DNA of 64,000 nt from Oegoconia quadripuncta. Lineage: Eukaryota > Arthropoda > Insecta > Lepidoptera > Autostichidae. How positions within the stretch are numbered: the stretch's first letter is position 1; every line of letters begins with the position of its first letter. Positions 33,450 to 44,604 of the stretch are shown here, one piece after another. The stretch spans positions 35,061,242 through 35,125,241 of the forward strand of contig OX438743.1 of NCBI GenBank assembly GCA_949316235.1. Reading direction: 5' to 3'. The position numbers and the translations under genes were made by a program. The notes under the pieces were generated by a model, which worked only from the letters and a program-made list of their open reading frames with translations, ran no database searches and had not been told where the DNA came from.

Positions 33450-34715
33450 TTTATATAGTTCGATTTGTGCTGCGGGCAGCCCCTCTCATAATATGATACC
33501 CAACCTCTCCTACACCTAACTTCCTCGCAATTTTTCTACGCGATGAGTCGGTTGGTTGGCTCATATAAAATGTTTATGTAAACATCGTGCCGATTCAGAT
33601 TTTCACTCGCATTCCCGTTGTTGATTTGCATCGGCATTAAATCTGTTTGGAGCCGATTTCTCGACGAGACTGCGGATGCCGAACGGCCTAGATGCGGTTT
33701 ATATACGCAACTGTGATAACAAAATAACTGGATATAGTTTAAACTTACAAATGTTTTCCTGCGCTTTGTATTTGTCGTAGGCAGATGGTTAAATTTGCTT
33801 AGGCGGATTATGCATGGCAAACTATGCCGTGTGTGATTCTGCCCCTTTTCACAAAGACATCTAAATAACTTCGTTGTTTTTGAAGCACTATATTTGTATA
33901 TTTCGGTGGCACTATATATGCACAATTTTTTGGGATACAAAAACATCACAAAATTATATGAGTGGTCTATCTGCTCGGCGTTGTTTCTTCTGTATTTTTC
34001 GGCTAAGATACTTTATTCATGTATATCTGTCCAACTGCTGTTGGTTGTCTTGAATAAATAAATATAAATTATAAGCATAGGTAAATTAGTCTCAGCGTAT
34101 AAGTATGAGGATTCCAGCAACACGTGACGCCAGATTGTTCACTTAAAATATTGAATAACTCTTATACTACAGTGTCACTATTCCTTTCTTGAAGCACTAT
34201 TTGGCCCTATTTCAGCCCAGTTTTTTGACATGGTCATAAATAGCTGAATTCCACTTCGTGTGGTCTAGCATCACGTAAGTCAAATCTTATTCTGCTTAGA
34301 GCGGGTTGGTAGATTCTTTTGGATACCACTGAAGAGCCTCACAATATAAATATACGCCATACATAACGATCCGACTAGGCATTCAGTTGAATGGCTAAGT
34401 TAACTAACTGCCTACGCACTCGTATGTATTGATTTTATCATAAATCAAAAAAGTAAAGAAACTATATTCGAAAAAATTCAGAAATTCACACTGTTGACTA
34501 TCGGCCTTCAACAACCGGGACTTTCCAATGAGGTGCCCGAAATTTGAAAATGTCACTAATGATCACCCATCCGAAATCTAACTACATTGCTGAGCTTCGT
34601 TAATAAACGAATAGCAAATGCGACTGCGCCAAGCGCGTCATTGTAAATACAACGATTTCTAACAGGTCTTGCCCAATAAGTACGAAAGCATTTCGTTAAA
34701 GTAATGGCAAACATT
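33450..34715. other. Unclassified DNA; longest open frame of the window
   Basis: A 137-codon minus frame (33536-33949) has no recognised domain, no signal peptide and no splice context; I do not call it a gene. A perfect octamer ATTTGCAT lies at 33624-33631. The block GACTAGGCATTCAGTTGAAT then GGCTAAGTTAA at about 34373-34403 recurs near 47718-47745, so part of the stretch is repetitive. Confidence 0.35.
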
Positions 34716-34720
34716 TAAAA

Positions 34721-34920
34721 AATAAATGAAAAGTGACTCAGACAGAGCTTAGGTATTTACAATTTGTTATGCTTTTGCATAACAACTTATTGGTTGGTTT
34801 CTTCAGAAAAGTGACTATGTTCAAGTATAATTCTTATCAATGAAATTCTTAATGAAAATAAATGAAAAGTGACTATTTTCAAGTATAATTTTATCAATTA
34901 AATTCTTAATGAAAATAAAT
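34721..34920. repeat. 58-bp tandem repeat with interruption
   Basis: Units 34806-34863 and 34864-34920 both start GAAAAGTGACTATKTTCAAG and end CTTAATGAAAATAAAT. The start of a third unit (AATAAATGAAAAGTGACT) lies at 34721-34738, separated by about 65 bp. That spacer contains a 9-bp-stem hairpin TTGTTATGC-TTTT-GCATAACAA (34764-34785). Confidence 0.85.
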
Positions 34921-34960
34921 GTATTAGATTTATGGTAGAAAAAATTGCGGCACGAATAAA

Positions 34961-35092
34961 TAATATAACCAACCCGTCACTTCCCGGCGTGGATATTGTT
35001 TCAAGTATTGAACTTTTAATGGTTGGAACACCCAAACGCTTTGTTTGGGATATCTCAGACATTTGGGATAAAGGTTGTGACTTTATGTACGT
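34961..35092 (-). repeat. Interspersed repeat E, internally deleted
   Basis: CCAACCCGTCACTTCCCGGC (end block reversed) jumps directly to TGTTTCAAGTATTGAACTTT, GTTTGGGATATCTCAGAC and GGGATAAAGGTTGTGAC. The middle third is deleted. Confidence 0.6.
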
Positions 35093-35401
35093 ATTATAAT
35101 ATAATTTTTCTATTTAAATTTAATAATTGAATTTAATAATTTTTACGTAATCTGTCTGATGCATGAGGTGTTTACATATAATTGTTTGTACATTTAGCTC
35201 ATACATAAGGCTTCATTACTCTAAGCGATGAAACAAGCGTTTGTAAACCTATTTAATAAAATAAAATAAAATAATGAATTACCACAAAATATATGAAACC
35301 AAACAAAAGTAATCAACTTTCCTTTGGGTACAGTCCAAATATTAGTTACCATGTCATTTAACAGTGCTTGAAGACTAGCGCTAATCTGTAGTATACATAA
35401 A

Positions 35402-35580
35402 AAGCGTCAAGTGCGAGTAGGGCGCGTGCCCTGAGGGTCCCGTATACATACAATAACGATTGACAAATTTTTGAAGGCTCGTTTTCTTAAAAAGGGCTAA
35501 AGGTATTAAGTTGAAATTACGAATACTAAGATCTACGGCCTCATACAACTGTATAAAATTCAACTTTCTAGTGTAACGCA
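35402..35580 (+). repeat. AGGGTTCCGTA-type interspersed repeat, fragment
   Basis: AGCGTCAAGTGCGAGTAGGG and CCTGAGGGTCCCGTATACAT followed by AGATCTACGGCCTCATACAA resemble a dispersed repeat widespread in lepidopteran genomes. 62287-62850 carries the core AAGGGTTCCGTATTC of the same family. Confidence 0.45.
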
Positions 35581-35726
35581 ATAAAAAACCTACGGACTAT
35601 CAAAGCATATCTTCTTACAACCACATCAATTATCTGGCCTTCAACTAGGTTTATGTGAGAATTCGGTAACGAGTTCTGGTAATACTAGACGCAACACCCA
35701 GAGATCCACTTACCAACAGAGAACCT

Positions 35727-36157
35727 CTTTTTTTTTTTGACGCGGGGAAACGCCTGACGCCTACCGCTCGCCTGCGGGGACGGCGAGACGGTTATGTGGG
35801 ACTCCCCTCCCTGAAGGGAGGGATACCCACTAAAACCCCGCGGCGACCTTCTTCGGCAGTAGGGAGGACCTGGGAACGCATTACAAGGGGAGGCCCGTTC
35901 CCGGAGGGTGGCTAGCGCGCCCTCCACGGGGGGCGCTGTCGAGTCCCACACCGCGGTCAGAGGGCGGCATGAGGCGCCACAGGATCCGATGCGACGACAC
36001 CCCCCCTGTCGCTCCGGGGGGTGTCATCCTCTCCCGGGCGGCGTCCGACGACTACATCGCCCCGAGATGTAGCCGTCCGCGACCCCCAAGCGACGTGCAG
36101 GGGGGCTAGCAAGCGTTGCCGCCCTCCCGACGTCGCCTCCTGCGAGCGGGATCGGCA
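35727..36157 (-). mobile_element. GC-rich LINE 3' end with 14-bp target-site duplication
   Basis: The insert begins with a T run (its A tail reversed) and is very GC-rich against the AT-rich surroundings. It is flanked by CCAACAGAGAACCT (35713-35726) and CCAACCGAGAACCT (36158-36171), direct repeats identical at 13 of 14 bases. The minus frame of 88 codons over it has a conserved-looking end (CCCTCCACGGGGGGCGCTGT region), but no RT motif remains. A shorter relative is at 60432-60587. The clade (R1/Jockey-like or other) is undetermined. Confidence 0.85.
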
Positions 36158-36790
36158 CCAACCGAGAACCTAACCCGGGACATCATGGTAGCCGAGATAC
36201 AAAGACATTACACGACGGAGGTCGTAGAGATAGACAAGCTAGGACAAATCATAGGTCGCATATATCTACATTAGGCAGGTACATAAATTATGTAGGATTT
36301 TATTGTTTTTGTACTAGCTTCAAAATCAATAGAACAACACACAAAGGAATACGAGTCGGTTCTGTCAAAAAAGCAAAAACAAATAGTTTTTTGTTTTTAT
36401 CCAAACTTGTTCTTAAATGTGCAGGCGTTCTACTTGCGTTTTTTAAACTGAATAACTTGCATCTTGAAATTCGATACGTATAGGTACCATAGCATTATCA
36501 TACACCATTGTACCGGTCCGCTCACCGCCGGTTCTCATCCAGATAATAACAATAATTGACAAATATGGTGGTCTCCGTATACTTTAAAGAGTACATACCT
36601 ATACAGCTGTAGGTACACTGGATACAGTAAATTATCCCTCCCTACCATCCGGATCTTTGGTACCTACTACTTGCAAAATTTTCATATGGATTATATCCTA
36701 CGAACTGAAAACGGAGTCACAATGAAATAACATTCATAATTGTACGCTAGATATATGCATATGGCAACATCAAAATACGACACACATTAA

Positions 36791-36814
36791 TAAATCGATC
36801 TAGAGATCGATTTA
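36791..36814. repeat. 11-bp perfect inverted repeat
   Basis: TAAATCGATCT and AGATCGATTTA are exact reverse complements separated by two bases, giving a 24-bp palindromic site. No neighbouring feature explains it, and it could be part of the eroded miniature element ending at 36906. Confidence 0.6.
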
Positions 36815-36849
36815 TATCCAACATATATATGTTTTAATATACAACAGAT

Positions 36850-36906
36850 TCTCAAGCGTCAACTTAATGTCATCTCAATCTTGAGAATGTTTTATTAATA
36901 CGGGCC
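36850..36906 (+). mobile_element. Harbinger-type miniature element, right-end relic
   Basis: CTCAATCTTGAGAATGTTTT followed by ATTAATACGGGCC then TAA is the right terminus of the element at 61267-61608 (CTCAATCTTGAGAACGGTTT, ATTAATACAGGCC, TTA). The left part is missing or unrecognisable. Confidence 0.6.
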
Positions 36907-36916
36907 TAAAAGCCAC

Positions 36917-37394
36917 GCACTTGTGATTTTTACTCGACCAATTAGTATAGTCGCAGTCATTTTCGATAGTTCAATCCTAATTAAAAATCATAAGTTCGCG
37001 CTAGCTCTTCAGTATGGTGTTATATTTAAAATGGAGTTTATTATAGTTAAACGAAACGAAAAAAATGGTCGCGAATCCAGCTAGGGGCATATGTTTGTGT
37101 GATGAATACGGACATGTGTACCCGAGTTATGGATGCTTCCATTTACAATAAGTATTTATTTCCAAAAAGTAAAAGTAAAAGCATTTATATAGTATATCAA
37201 CCATCTGGTATCCACAATACGCTTATAGCTAATAAGCTTATAGTTGCTTACTGTGGAACTAGATGGCGCTGTGTGTAAGTCTAAGGATATTTATTTATTT
37301 ATTTATATAAGACAGTGCACGCATTTGACGAACCGATCGAAAGATTAAAAATGACTGCGACTAAACTATCGGTCGACTAAAAGGTCACAAGTGC
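36917..37394. mobile_element. Inverted-arm element carrying a SINE-3 copy
   Basis: The left arm (36917-36969: GCACTTGTGATTTTTACTCG... through TAGTCGCAGTCATTTTCG) and the reverse complement of the right arm (37337-37394: GCACTTGTGACCTTTTAGTC... through TAGTCGCAGTCATTTTTA) match along about 50 bases. Between them lies a 5'-truncated SINE-3 (37067-37312). Interpreted as a foldback/MITE into which a SINE inserted. Confidence 0.65.
37067..37312 (+). mobile_element. SINE family 3, 5'-truncated
   Basis: Starts at GGTCGCGAATCCAGCTAGGG (damaged B box). Then CATATGTTTGTGTGATGAAT, ACGGACATGTGTACCCGAGT, GATGGCGCTGTGTGTAAGTC and a TTTA-repeat tail. Same orientation as the copy at 37774-38050. Confidence 0.8.
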
Positions 37395-37529
37395 AAAGTG
37401 GTCTCTAAAAATGCAACAGAAATCAATCGAATCATTAAAGTAAATAACGAATAAGCTTAGAAATGAACAAAAAATAATGATATGTACCTATACGGTGTCA
37501 GACTGTTTTACTATAACAACTTAGGTATA

Positions 37530-37562
37530 TTTACAGTTATAATTATATATATATATATACTA
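37530..37562. repeat. AT dinucleotide microsatellite
   Basis: Run of about nine TA units in ATTATATATATATATATAC. Confidence 0.9.
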
Positions 37563-37773
37563 GTTACATTTACGTTACATTACATACCATATACTAGTTC
37601 TACAGAAAATTACTCGTATAATCTGTGTGTTGGCATGTCTAATGTCCGCAAATACCTTGGACCTGTTGATGGACTAGGCCTTAGATACCGCCCCATCACT
37701 TATAACAGTGTTATAATAACCATGCTTAAAGTATGCAAACTGTACATAATATTGTTTCCGTTGTAAGGTTTGT

Positions 37774-38050
37774 GGCGTGATTGGTGTAGCGGTTAGCAAC
37801 TCTGACCACTATATCAAAAGGTTGCGGGTTCGAATCCCGCTAGGGGCATATGTTTGTGTGATGAATACGGACATGTGTACTCGAGTTATGGATGTTTTCA
37901 TTTATAATAAGTATTTATTTACAAAAAAAAATAGATTTATGTAGTTTATCTTATCAACCATCTGGTATCCATAACACAAGCCTATAGTTGCTTAAAGTGG
38001 AACTAGATGGCGCTGTGTGCATGTCAGGGATATTTATTATATTATTATAT
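37774..38050 (+). mobile_element. SINE family 3, full length
   Basis: Complete tRNA-like head: GGCGTGATTGGTGTAGCGGT with A box, then a perfect T-arm GCGGGTTCGAATCCCGC (37824-37840). The body runs to AGATGGCGCTGTGTGCATGT and ends in an ATTATT-type tail. This is the best reference copy of the family. The head alone might be mis-called as a tRNA gene, but the anticodon stem does not fold and the body follows directly. Confidence 0.85.
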
Positions 38051-38170
38051 TGTAAACTATTCACACAAAATTGACATGTTTTTTATGATGTGAAATGTAA
38101 AACTTACTTACTTTTTATTTTTAGTAGATAAGGCCCAAACTCTTTCACTGGGGAGTCTATATGTTTACTG

Positions 38171-38473
38171 TCATCAGCCCATAAACATCCCAATGCAGGG
38201 ATATAGACCTTCCCCCGTATAGTGAGGAAGTATGGGTCATACTCTCCATGCTGGCCCAATGCGGATTGGGGACTTCACATACCTTAGAATTTTTATTTCT
38301 CAGGCATGCAGATTTCCTCGCGATGTTTTCCTTCACCGTTTAAGTGCAGTCGGATAAATGCACATATGTAATTAAACTAAATTTAAAAACTCATTTGTAC
38401 ATGGCCAGCCTGGGAATCGAACCCGGACCTCCCAAATTGGGAGACTGCGTCTTAACCGCTGAGCCACAGACCC
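38171..38473 (-). mobile_element. SINE family 4, full length
   Basis: Reverse read: head GTGGCTCAGCGGTTAAGACG, B box GGGTTCGATTCCC (about 38414-38426), body GTGCATTTATCCGACTGCAC and ACGGTGAAGGAAAACATCGC, end TATGGGCTGATGACAG. More complete than 3196-3490. Confidence 0.85.
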
Positions 38474-38479
38474 TCATAT

Positions 38480-39685
38480 ACTGAAATACTCCCTGTATTA
38501 TACATTAATTATGTTATAGTACCTAATATGAATCACATGAGCACACTCATAATTTAAAAAAACATTAGACATAATATTAAAAAGAAGCGTTTTAAAACGA
38601 GTCCTCTAAACTGTTGCAAAAACATGATGCTGCAATAGGCCATCTATTATTATCATTTTGTATTTCATAATACAAAATCGGTCTAACAGAGCTGTTTAGT
38701 GATCTAACGAACACCACTACTGACGGCACTTACATCATCTAATAGCGACGCTCACAGTTTCATGCAACACTGACTTTATCACACAAAACTTTTCAAATAA
38801 CAATAGCTTATTTAAAGTTGTAGTAAATTTTCAACAATTTCTTGAAATGTACTATGAATTCTTAATATTCTAAACACAATACAAATAGTACTACAGGATC
38901 CGTGCTTATCCGCTTTACACCGTTCCTGTGGGATTTAACAAAATATTTTCTTATCGCGCCTTAGAGGGCGCCGACCCAAGGAATATTCAAATTTCCTCAA
39001 CATAGGGTTACGCAGTTGAGCTGTGCGTTGATCGGCTACTCAGTCAGTTTCTTTTCTATATCTTGAAATGGTGAATTTGGATTCTTACAAGTTCTTTTGC
39101 TGAAGTTGAGGAGGGTGGTTCTAGAAATTATTCTAACTTATTTATTTATTTTTTACGTAGTATGTAGGCAGGTAGAGATAGACATGAGTACCCGCATGTT
39201 GTAGTATATTATACTTTCAAGTCGTAAATAAGCAATAATTTTATTATAATCTTTATATTACTTGCAGAAAGTTGAGTGGAGCGATAGGTATAGGCGCATG
39301 TAGATGAAATTGAAATCTCTTGCAATTGGCTGTGCAGAACTCTCGTATTTGAAAGTCTGCATTATGATCTACCTACTTATATGTCATACTTCATTCAATA
39401 ATAAATAATACTTACATCCTAATATCCATTAGTAGGCAGGTAGTACGATTCTTCCTTACAAGCACAATTCGAAAGTAATTCTTTCTGCGACTTATACTCT
39501 TTTCAAACTAAATAAAAGAAAAAAAATGGCATTGAACTACCCAATGACAATGCCGCATTTTCTCTTACTTCCTCAATTTAAAATGTAAGTTGCATAAAGA
39601 CTTTGATTAACTCTGATCTGTGCATAATAAATACGGTAGAATTTAGTTTGTAAGGAAAATCGATCCAGCTTTTTGACTTGACAGT
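38480..39685. other. Unexplained DNA, slightly GC-richer at 38900-39060
   Basis: No gene or repeat copy identified. 38960-39060 has several CG dinucleotides and a CTCAGTCAGTTT initiator-like string at about 39038-39050, insufficient for a promoter call. Confidence 0.3.
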
Positions 39686-39689
39686 TGGA

Positions 39690-40488
39690 AAGCTATATGA
39701 TAATAACTTTATCGCGGATGTTTAATTATTTTATCCCGCGGGAACTACTTCTTTTTATTTTATTTTATTTAGAAAACCAACAACTATTTTGCAATTAGAA
39801 TATTACAATTGGTTTACATTAGCCAATTACAGGTTTTCCTAGAGTAATAAAACATGGTATAGGTACTCGAGTGACGATAATACAGTTATACAAAAAAGAG
39901 TTAGTTACATCTGAATATACTAATTTATACTTTGTGCACCTGTTGTGTATGTGTGTGTGATGTGGTATGTGTGAAGGTATGTGTTAATGTCTATGAATCC
40001 TAATATAAATATTCAATTGCAAACGTAAGTATTACTTAAGTTTAATAAATATAATAATGTTATTTAAGTTATTTATAAAATTTATTGAAGTTATTAAATA
40101 TAATAATGTTATGTAAGTTATTTATTATTAGATTCAAAATCATGTAGGTCCGCAAACGAGCACGATTACAGTTGATGCTATTAGTCGGCACTCTGTTCCC
40201 TAGGAGTACTTAGTAATTTTTCAGATACTCGCCGTTTGTAACTTTGTTTTTTGTATATAAATAGGTCGGTGTCTGACAACAGACGGTTTTACTTATGTAG
40301 AGCACATGCGGTTTATTGGAGAGTTACGACTACGTAGAGCTACGCACTTTATCGGGATGAAAAATATACTAGAACATACTTCTATCTATATACCAAATTT
40401 CATCCAAATCCGTTCATCTGTTCGCCGTGATTCAAAAACAAACAAACAGACATCCAAACTTTTGCATTTATAATATTAGTTAGATTAG
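39690..40488 (+). repeat. Interspersed repeat D split by a ~590-bp insertion
   Basis: The left piece ends TTATCCCGCGGGAACTACTT (about 39730-39750). The continuation CACTTTATCGGGATGAAAAA begins at about 40338 and runs to TTATAATATTAGTTAGATTA. In unbroken copies GGGAACTAC is followed directly by the ACTTTATC block. The inserted segment begins with T-rich LINE-tail sequence and contains a TG-rich stretch (39930-39985) and an AT-rich tandem repeat (40040-40135). Confidence 0.7.
40040..40135. repeat. AT-rich tandem repeat, 49-bp period
   Basis: TAAATATAATAATGTTAT occurs at 40046 and 40095 with similar flanks (TTTAAGTTATTTAT / GTAAGTTATTTATT). Confidence 0.75.
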
Positions 40489-40554
40489 ATAAGTTCAAGG
40501 CGTGAAGAGTGAAGAGACAAATTACAGAAAATTAGAAATATAACAACATATTAA

Positions 40555-40773
40555 ATAAGCATCCAGGCTTGTGTTATGGATACCAAAAGGTTGGTAAACT
40601 ATACAAATATATTTTTTTTTGTAAATAAATACATGTATAAATGAAAAACATCCATAACTCGGGAACACATGTCTGTATTCATCATACAAACATATGCCCC
40701 TAGCGGGATTCGAACCCGCGATCATTTGGTATAGTAGCAGAGTTTCTAACCACTATACCAAACAGGTCGTCAC
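40555..40773 (-). mobile_element. SINE family 3
   Basis: GCATCCAGGCTTGTGTTATG, CATCCATAACTCGGGAACAC, CCCCTAGCGGGATTCGAACC (intact B box) and ACCACTATACCAAACAGGTC. The 3' terminal GATGGCGC block is missing. Confidence 0.8.
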
Positions 40774-40774
40774 A

Positions 40775-42085
40775 AAAATCAGTACGATTAATTAACATGG
40801 ACGCTAATGATAGCGTAATATTAAATGAATATTACAAATCGGTTAAGTTATTTGTGAACGACTAACAATGCGGGACAGACTTAGCTATATTTGGTACTTC
40901 ACTCCATACACTTTATGCAAACACGGCTTCCGTTGATGACGGAAAAATAAATATGAGTGGTGAATAGTCTGCCGCATCGGTCATACATCCGGTGCGGAGA
41001 ATCACCCGTATTATGGCGCATTGTCGGGTAATCTCCGACTGCCGTGCCACATTTAATACTTCGTGGACCGCTTCTCATAATCACGTGCCGTTACCTTTTC
41101 ATGTCTTCGCTATAGATATGGACGAGAAAAACATTATAAACTTAATTTATTATATGTAACGTTATACAAGAAAAGTAGGTTACGATGTCTTTACTGAACA
41201 TATTATTCTATGTTGAGACTATCTTGTTTTCATATACTGATTAGGTACAGTTACCTGTAAATAAAGCGTACCATGGTAATGTACGTGCCTACTTCTTTTA
41301 AATAATACTAAATTAAACAGGGTCAGTCACCCTACTGCATAAAATTGTTGAGACACATTTACCTACATTGAAAAAACACAAAATTCACGAGAAAGTTCTT
41401 TAGACGCCACACTGTGAATGTCCTGTAATATTGCCATTGATCTTGACCATTAAATACGTTAAATCGCAACCATTAAATTGTGTACTTCCTTTTCTTGTAA
41501 TTACTTTGATAAAATCTCCGTAATATGTTAATATTTGTTGGTGGCATGTTAAATTCCAACACAATTTCCAATTAAGTTATGCGGAACGCGTTCAAAGCGT
41601 GAATCTCAGCAATTTATCATGAAACACTACGCTACGTATACAACACGATTCATCAAAAAATAATTACCGTGTATAATGTGTTACTATCTTTAACTATACA
41701 TCATTATTATATGCCAACTGTTAGCGCAACTTTATTTGATATATTAATTATTGTTATAATCTATGAACGATGATGACAATAACAGTTTTATTTCCTCCTA
41801 ATATTTTGGTGATTTTGAAGGTATTCTTCATACTTTTAGAATTACAAGGCCAACTATTTCTCGCATTTGCCCATGACGTGATGAGTTAGATCTTAATGAC
41901 TTCCATTTCAGTGGTGTAAAGCACTTATGTTGGAACAATGGTCTTACTTAGTAATTGAGGCATCAAACATGAACCCGATGGGGCGTAAGGACTTACATTA
42001 ATTTACTATATTATTTTATATTAATGTAGCTATTTCAATAATATTAATTACTATTGAGTAGGTGTCAATGTCATTATTTATTATA
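40775..42085. other. No supportable feature; small CpG-richer patch
   Basis: 40970-41075 is GC-richer (GTGCGGAGAATCACCCG and similar). The 61-codon minus frame there shows no domain. The rest is AT-rich. Confidence 0.35.
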
Positions 42086-42086
42086 A

Positions 42087-42278
42087 ACTAGCATTCCGCC
42101 CGCAGAACTTTATCGCGGAAATTTTATCGCGCAGGAACTAGTCACTTTAGCGGGATAAAAAATATCTAGGATGTGTTCTACCTATATACCAAATTTCAGC
42201 CAAATCCGTTCAGCTGTGTCCCCGTGATTGAGCAATAAACAAACAACAACTTTCGCATTTATAATATTACTTAGATTA
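42087..42278 (+). repeat. Interspersed repeat D
   Basis: ACTAGCATTCCGCCCGCAGA, AACTAGTCACTTTAGCGGGA, AATTTCAGCCAAATCCGTTC and TTTATAATATTACTTAGATT, with a deletion in the 5' GC-rich block. Confidence 0.7.
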
Positions 42279-42497
42279 GATACTAATTTAGCCAATATTA
42301 TTATAAAACATTATAAAAAATTTTGTCTTAACAATTATCCATTTATTGAAAACTCTAGCTGCGAATAGTTGGCAAGGTGTTATTGTTTTCATTTCTAATT
42401 TTTCCTGTCTATTACACCTACAAGTTCACACTTTTGCTAAACTAGATCTATGTGACTCCCATAGATTACAGTTTCTACACTTTTATCAGACAATGTT

Positions 42498-42837
42498 AAC
42501 CGCCTCCGTGGCTCAATGTAAACAACGTTGGGTTTACGATTCGGAGGTCGCGGGTTCGATCCCCAGCGGGGTACATGTATAAGCACTCGGTTTGTTTGGT
42601 GGTAAGGCATTTTAAATGTCCGCCTAGCTAGCTACCACCATCTTATCTAAATCTGCCGCCAAGCAACAATGTTAATAGCATTGTTGTGTTCCGGTTGTCA
42701 GAGATAAGATAGCCAGTCCCCCAAATGTGTTTGGGGTTTCCGGGTTAGTTGTTAGTTCGCTTCCACCTTCGACTTCATCTTCACTTAACATCAGGTGTGA
42801 TTGAGGTCAAGTACCAACACGCTGTACATAAAAAAAT
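42498..42837 (+). mobile_element. SINE family 1, full length
   Basis: AACCGCCTCCGTGGCTCAAT head with A box, B box GGGTTCGATCCCC (42552-42564), CCGCCTAGCTAGCTACCACC, CCAGTCCCCCAAATGTGTTT and CTTCACTTAACATCAGGTGT, ending at an A run. The upstream 78-codon frame runs into the head, giving the peptide SVAQCKQRWVYDSEVAGSIP, a known signature of SINE read-through rather than a gene. Confidence 0.9.
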
Positions 42838-42901
42838 GTATGACTACCCAATGTTAATATTAAAAAGCTAATCATTCATTAAAATTAATATAGTATAGTC
42901 T

Positions 42902-42977
42902 AACCGGCCGTCTGGAAATCTACGGTGGGAGACCTATATTCAGCAGAGGACGTCTCGTGGCCGATATGGTGATGATA
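42902..42977 (+). mobile_element. RTE-like LINE carboxy-end relic
   Basis: GGTGGGAGACCTATATTCAG then CAGAGGACGTC reads as GETYIQQRTS, a decayed version of the GEAxVQQWT terminus at 28048-28195. It is followed by a short GGTGATGATA tail. Confidence 0.5.
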
Positions 42978-43074
42978 GCTTGAACGCAACTTAAATTTAT
43001 ATACATAACGACAGTTTGGCGATTTGATCGATAATAAGTACATCATTCTTTTTTTTCAATCTTAATTTCGAGAG

Positions 43075-43190
43075 CTTTTTTTTTATATGAGAGGGCGGCA
43101 AACGAGCATACGTGTCACCTGATGGAAAGCAACGCAACACCAGAAGGGTCAAAAGCTTAGCCAATATTGACTCACTCTATTGTACAATTA
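43075..43190 (-). repeat. Interspersed repeat O, with T run
   Basis: T run then GAGAGGGCGGCAAACGAGCA, CGTGTCACCTGATGGAAAGC and CAACACCAGAAGGGTC. The T run at one end implies retroposition in reverse orientation. Related to 13560-13703. Confidence 0.5.
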
Positions 43191-43194
43191 ATAG

Positions 43195-44600
43195 TCCATT
43201 ATCCCCTTATGTTTAAACCTATTTTTACTCATTTGTACAGTGCCCTATCTGAATCCAATAGCGGAGACACTAAAGCACTATTTCACCCACCCACAGCCCA
43301 TAGCAGTACTATATAAATTCTGTGCCATAGCATACAAATGTCCACTATTTTGTCATCTGATAAACTCGTGCGTGATTCAATTTTAAATATTTTATGTTAA
43401 CATTTTCATTTGAGGATTCTGTAATGGACAGGTATAAAGTACTTTAGATACTTTAGAGGAGCTAGGACTAATCATAAAAATATATAGGTATAAGATATAT
43501 AGTTTTATTTTTATAGAGATATAGTTTTATGTAGAGATTCTGCACTTGATATACTTGCCTTGTGCATTAAAATGGAAACTATTGTCACAGGTTACTTAAT
43601 TGCATCCAAGTTCCAGCACTATAGAATTTAACTTACATATTTTCCTCATGTTTTAAAAGAAAACATATACCATTCCACTCTTGCAATTGCTTTATTCTAG
43701 TCGAGTTATATAATATATTTTAATACAATGCTCTACCTACCTGTCCTGGGCTATACTCAACTGAGTTATCAAATGTATATTGTCTAGTTTATTGTATAAC
43801 AAATTTGCTATCATCAACTTAAGTGTATAGATACCGTATGTTATTTCGTAATACCAACATAATATATCTGTTTCTTTAGTCTTGTTTGGAGAGTTCGTTA
43901 CTATTTGTTGAGTAATATAGCATCTGTCCACTTCCTTATTGGCAGATATTAGCTAATGTTTACATGAAATCAGAGTTTTATATAATTACTAGATTCGTCG
44001 TTCGATTAGTCATGTCAAAATTGGTAACTTATATTCAGTTGAAATTCTCGGTAATTCCTCTCCATCTGAGAATTTAGATATTTTTGGGGAACCCTATGAA
44101 TAAATTTAATGAGTAACAAATGATGAAATATTAGCAATGTTATGATATCTGTGAATTTAAAAGTTAATTTTCGCTATTGAATTCACTCACTACATTGTTA
44201 ATATTTTTTGGGAAATAGCCAAAGAAAGTTAAAACACGTCAAATTGGAAACTTATTCCACGCACTCATTTCACTGGCGACTAAAAAGAAAAGCATTGTTT
44301 GCAAAGTGACAAACCTGACAAACCACAGACAATAAAACTTCATTTCTTTTATCTGTGGTCCGAAATGGCCTACTATTTCCACCTGGCGAGTGGCTACGTA
44401 ACACTAGTGTCGTTCACCGGCTGCGCTTCATTATCGGCTAATCGTTAGAGAAACGGTCACGGCGTGTGCGTAGACAACGCCTCGGCTGACCTCAATAGCG
44501 CAAATAGTATAGACATGATGTTGAGGGCTTTAATTCATGAAGGATAGCGATATCTAATTCAATTTATTTTATTTATCGCTTCCGCAGCTTAAAGTGAGCA
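43195..44600. other. AT-rich DNA; CpG-richer patch at 44385-44510
   Basis: No frame, repeat or RNA gene supported. The patch contains GCTGCGCTTCATTATCGGC and several CGs, but no recognisable promoter motif. Confidence 0.35.
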
Positions 44601-44604
44601 ACGT

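Noticed and set aside
33536..33949. Longest open frame (137 codons, minus)
   Set aside because: No recognised domain and no start or splice context. This length is expected by chance in 64 kb of AT-rich DNA read in six frames.
35685..35951. 88-codon GC-rich minus frame as a gene
   Set aside because: It lies within a LINE insertion bounded by a 14-bp target duplication and resembles the truncated copy at 60432-60587.
37774..37845. tRNA gene
   Set aside because: The T-arm and boxes are good, but no anticodon stem folds and the SINE-3 body continues directly. Several identical heads are dispersed in the window.
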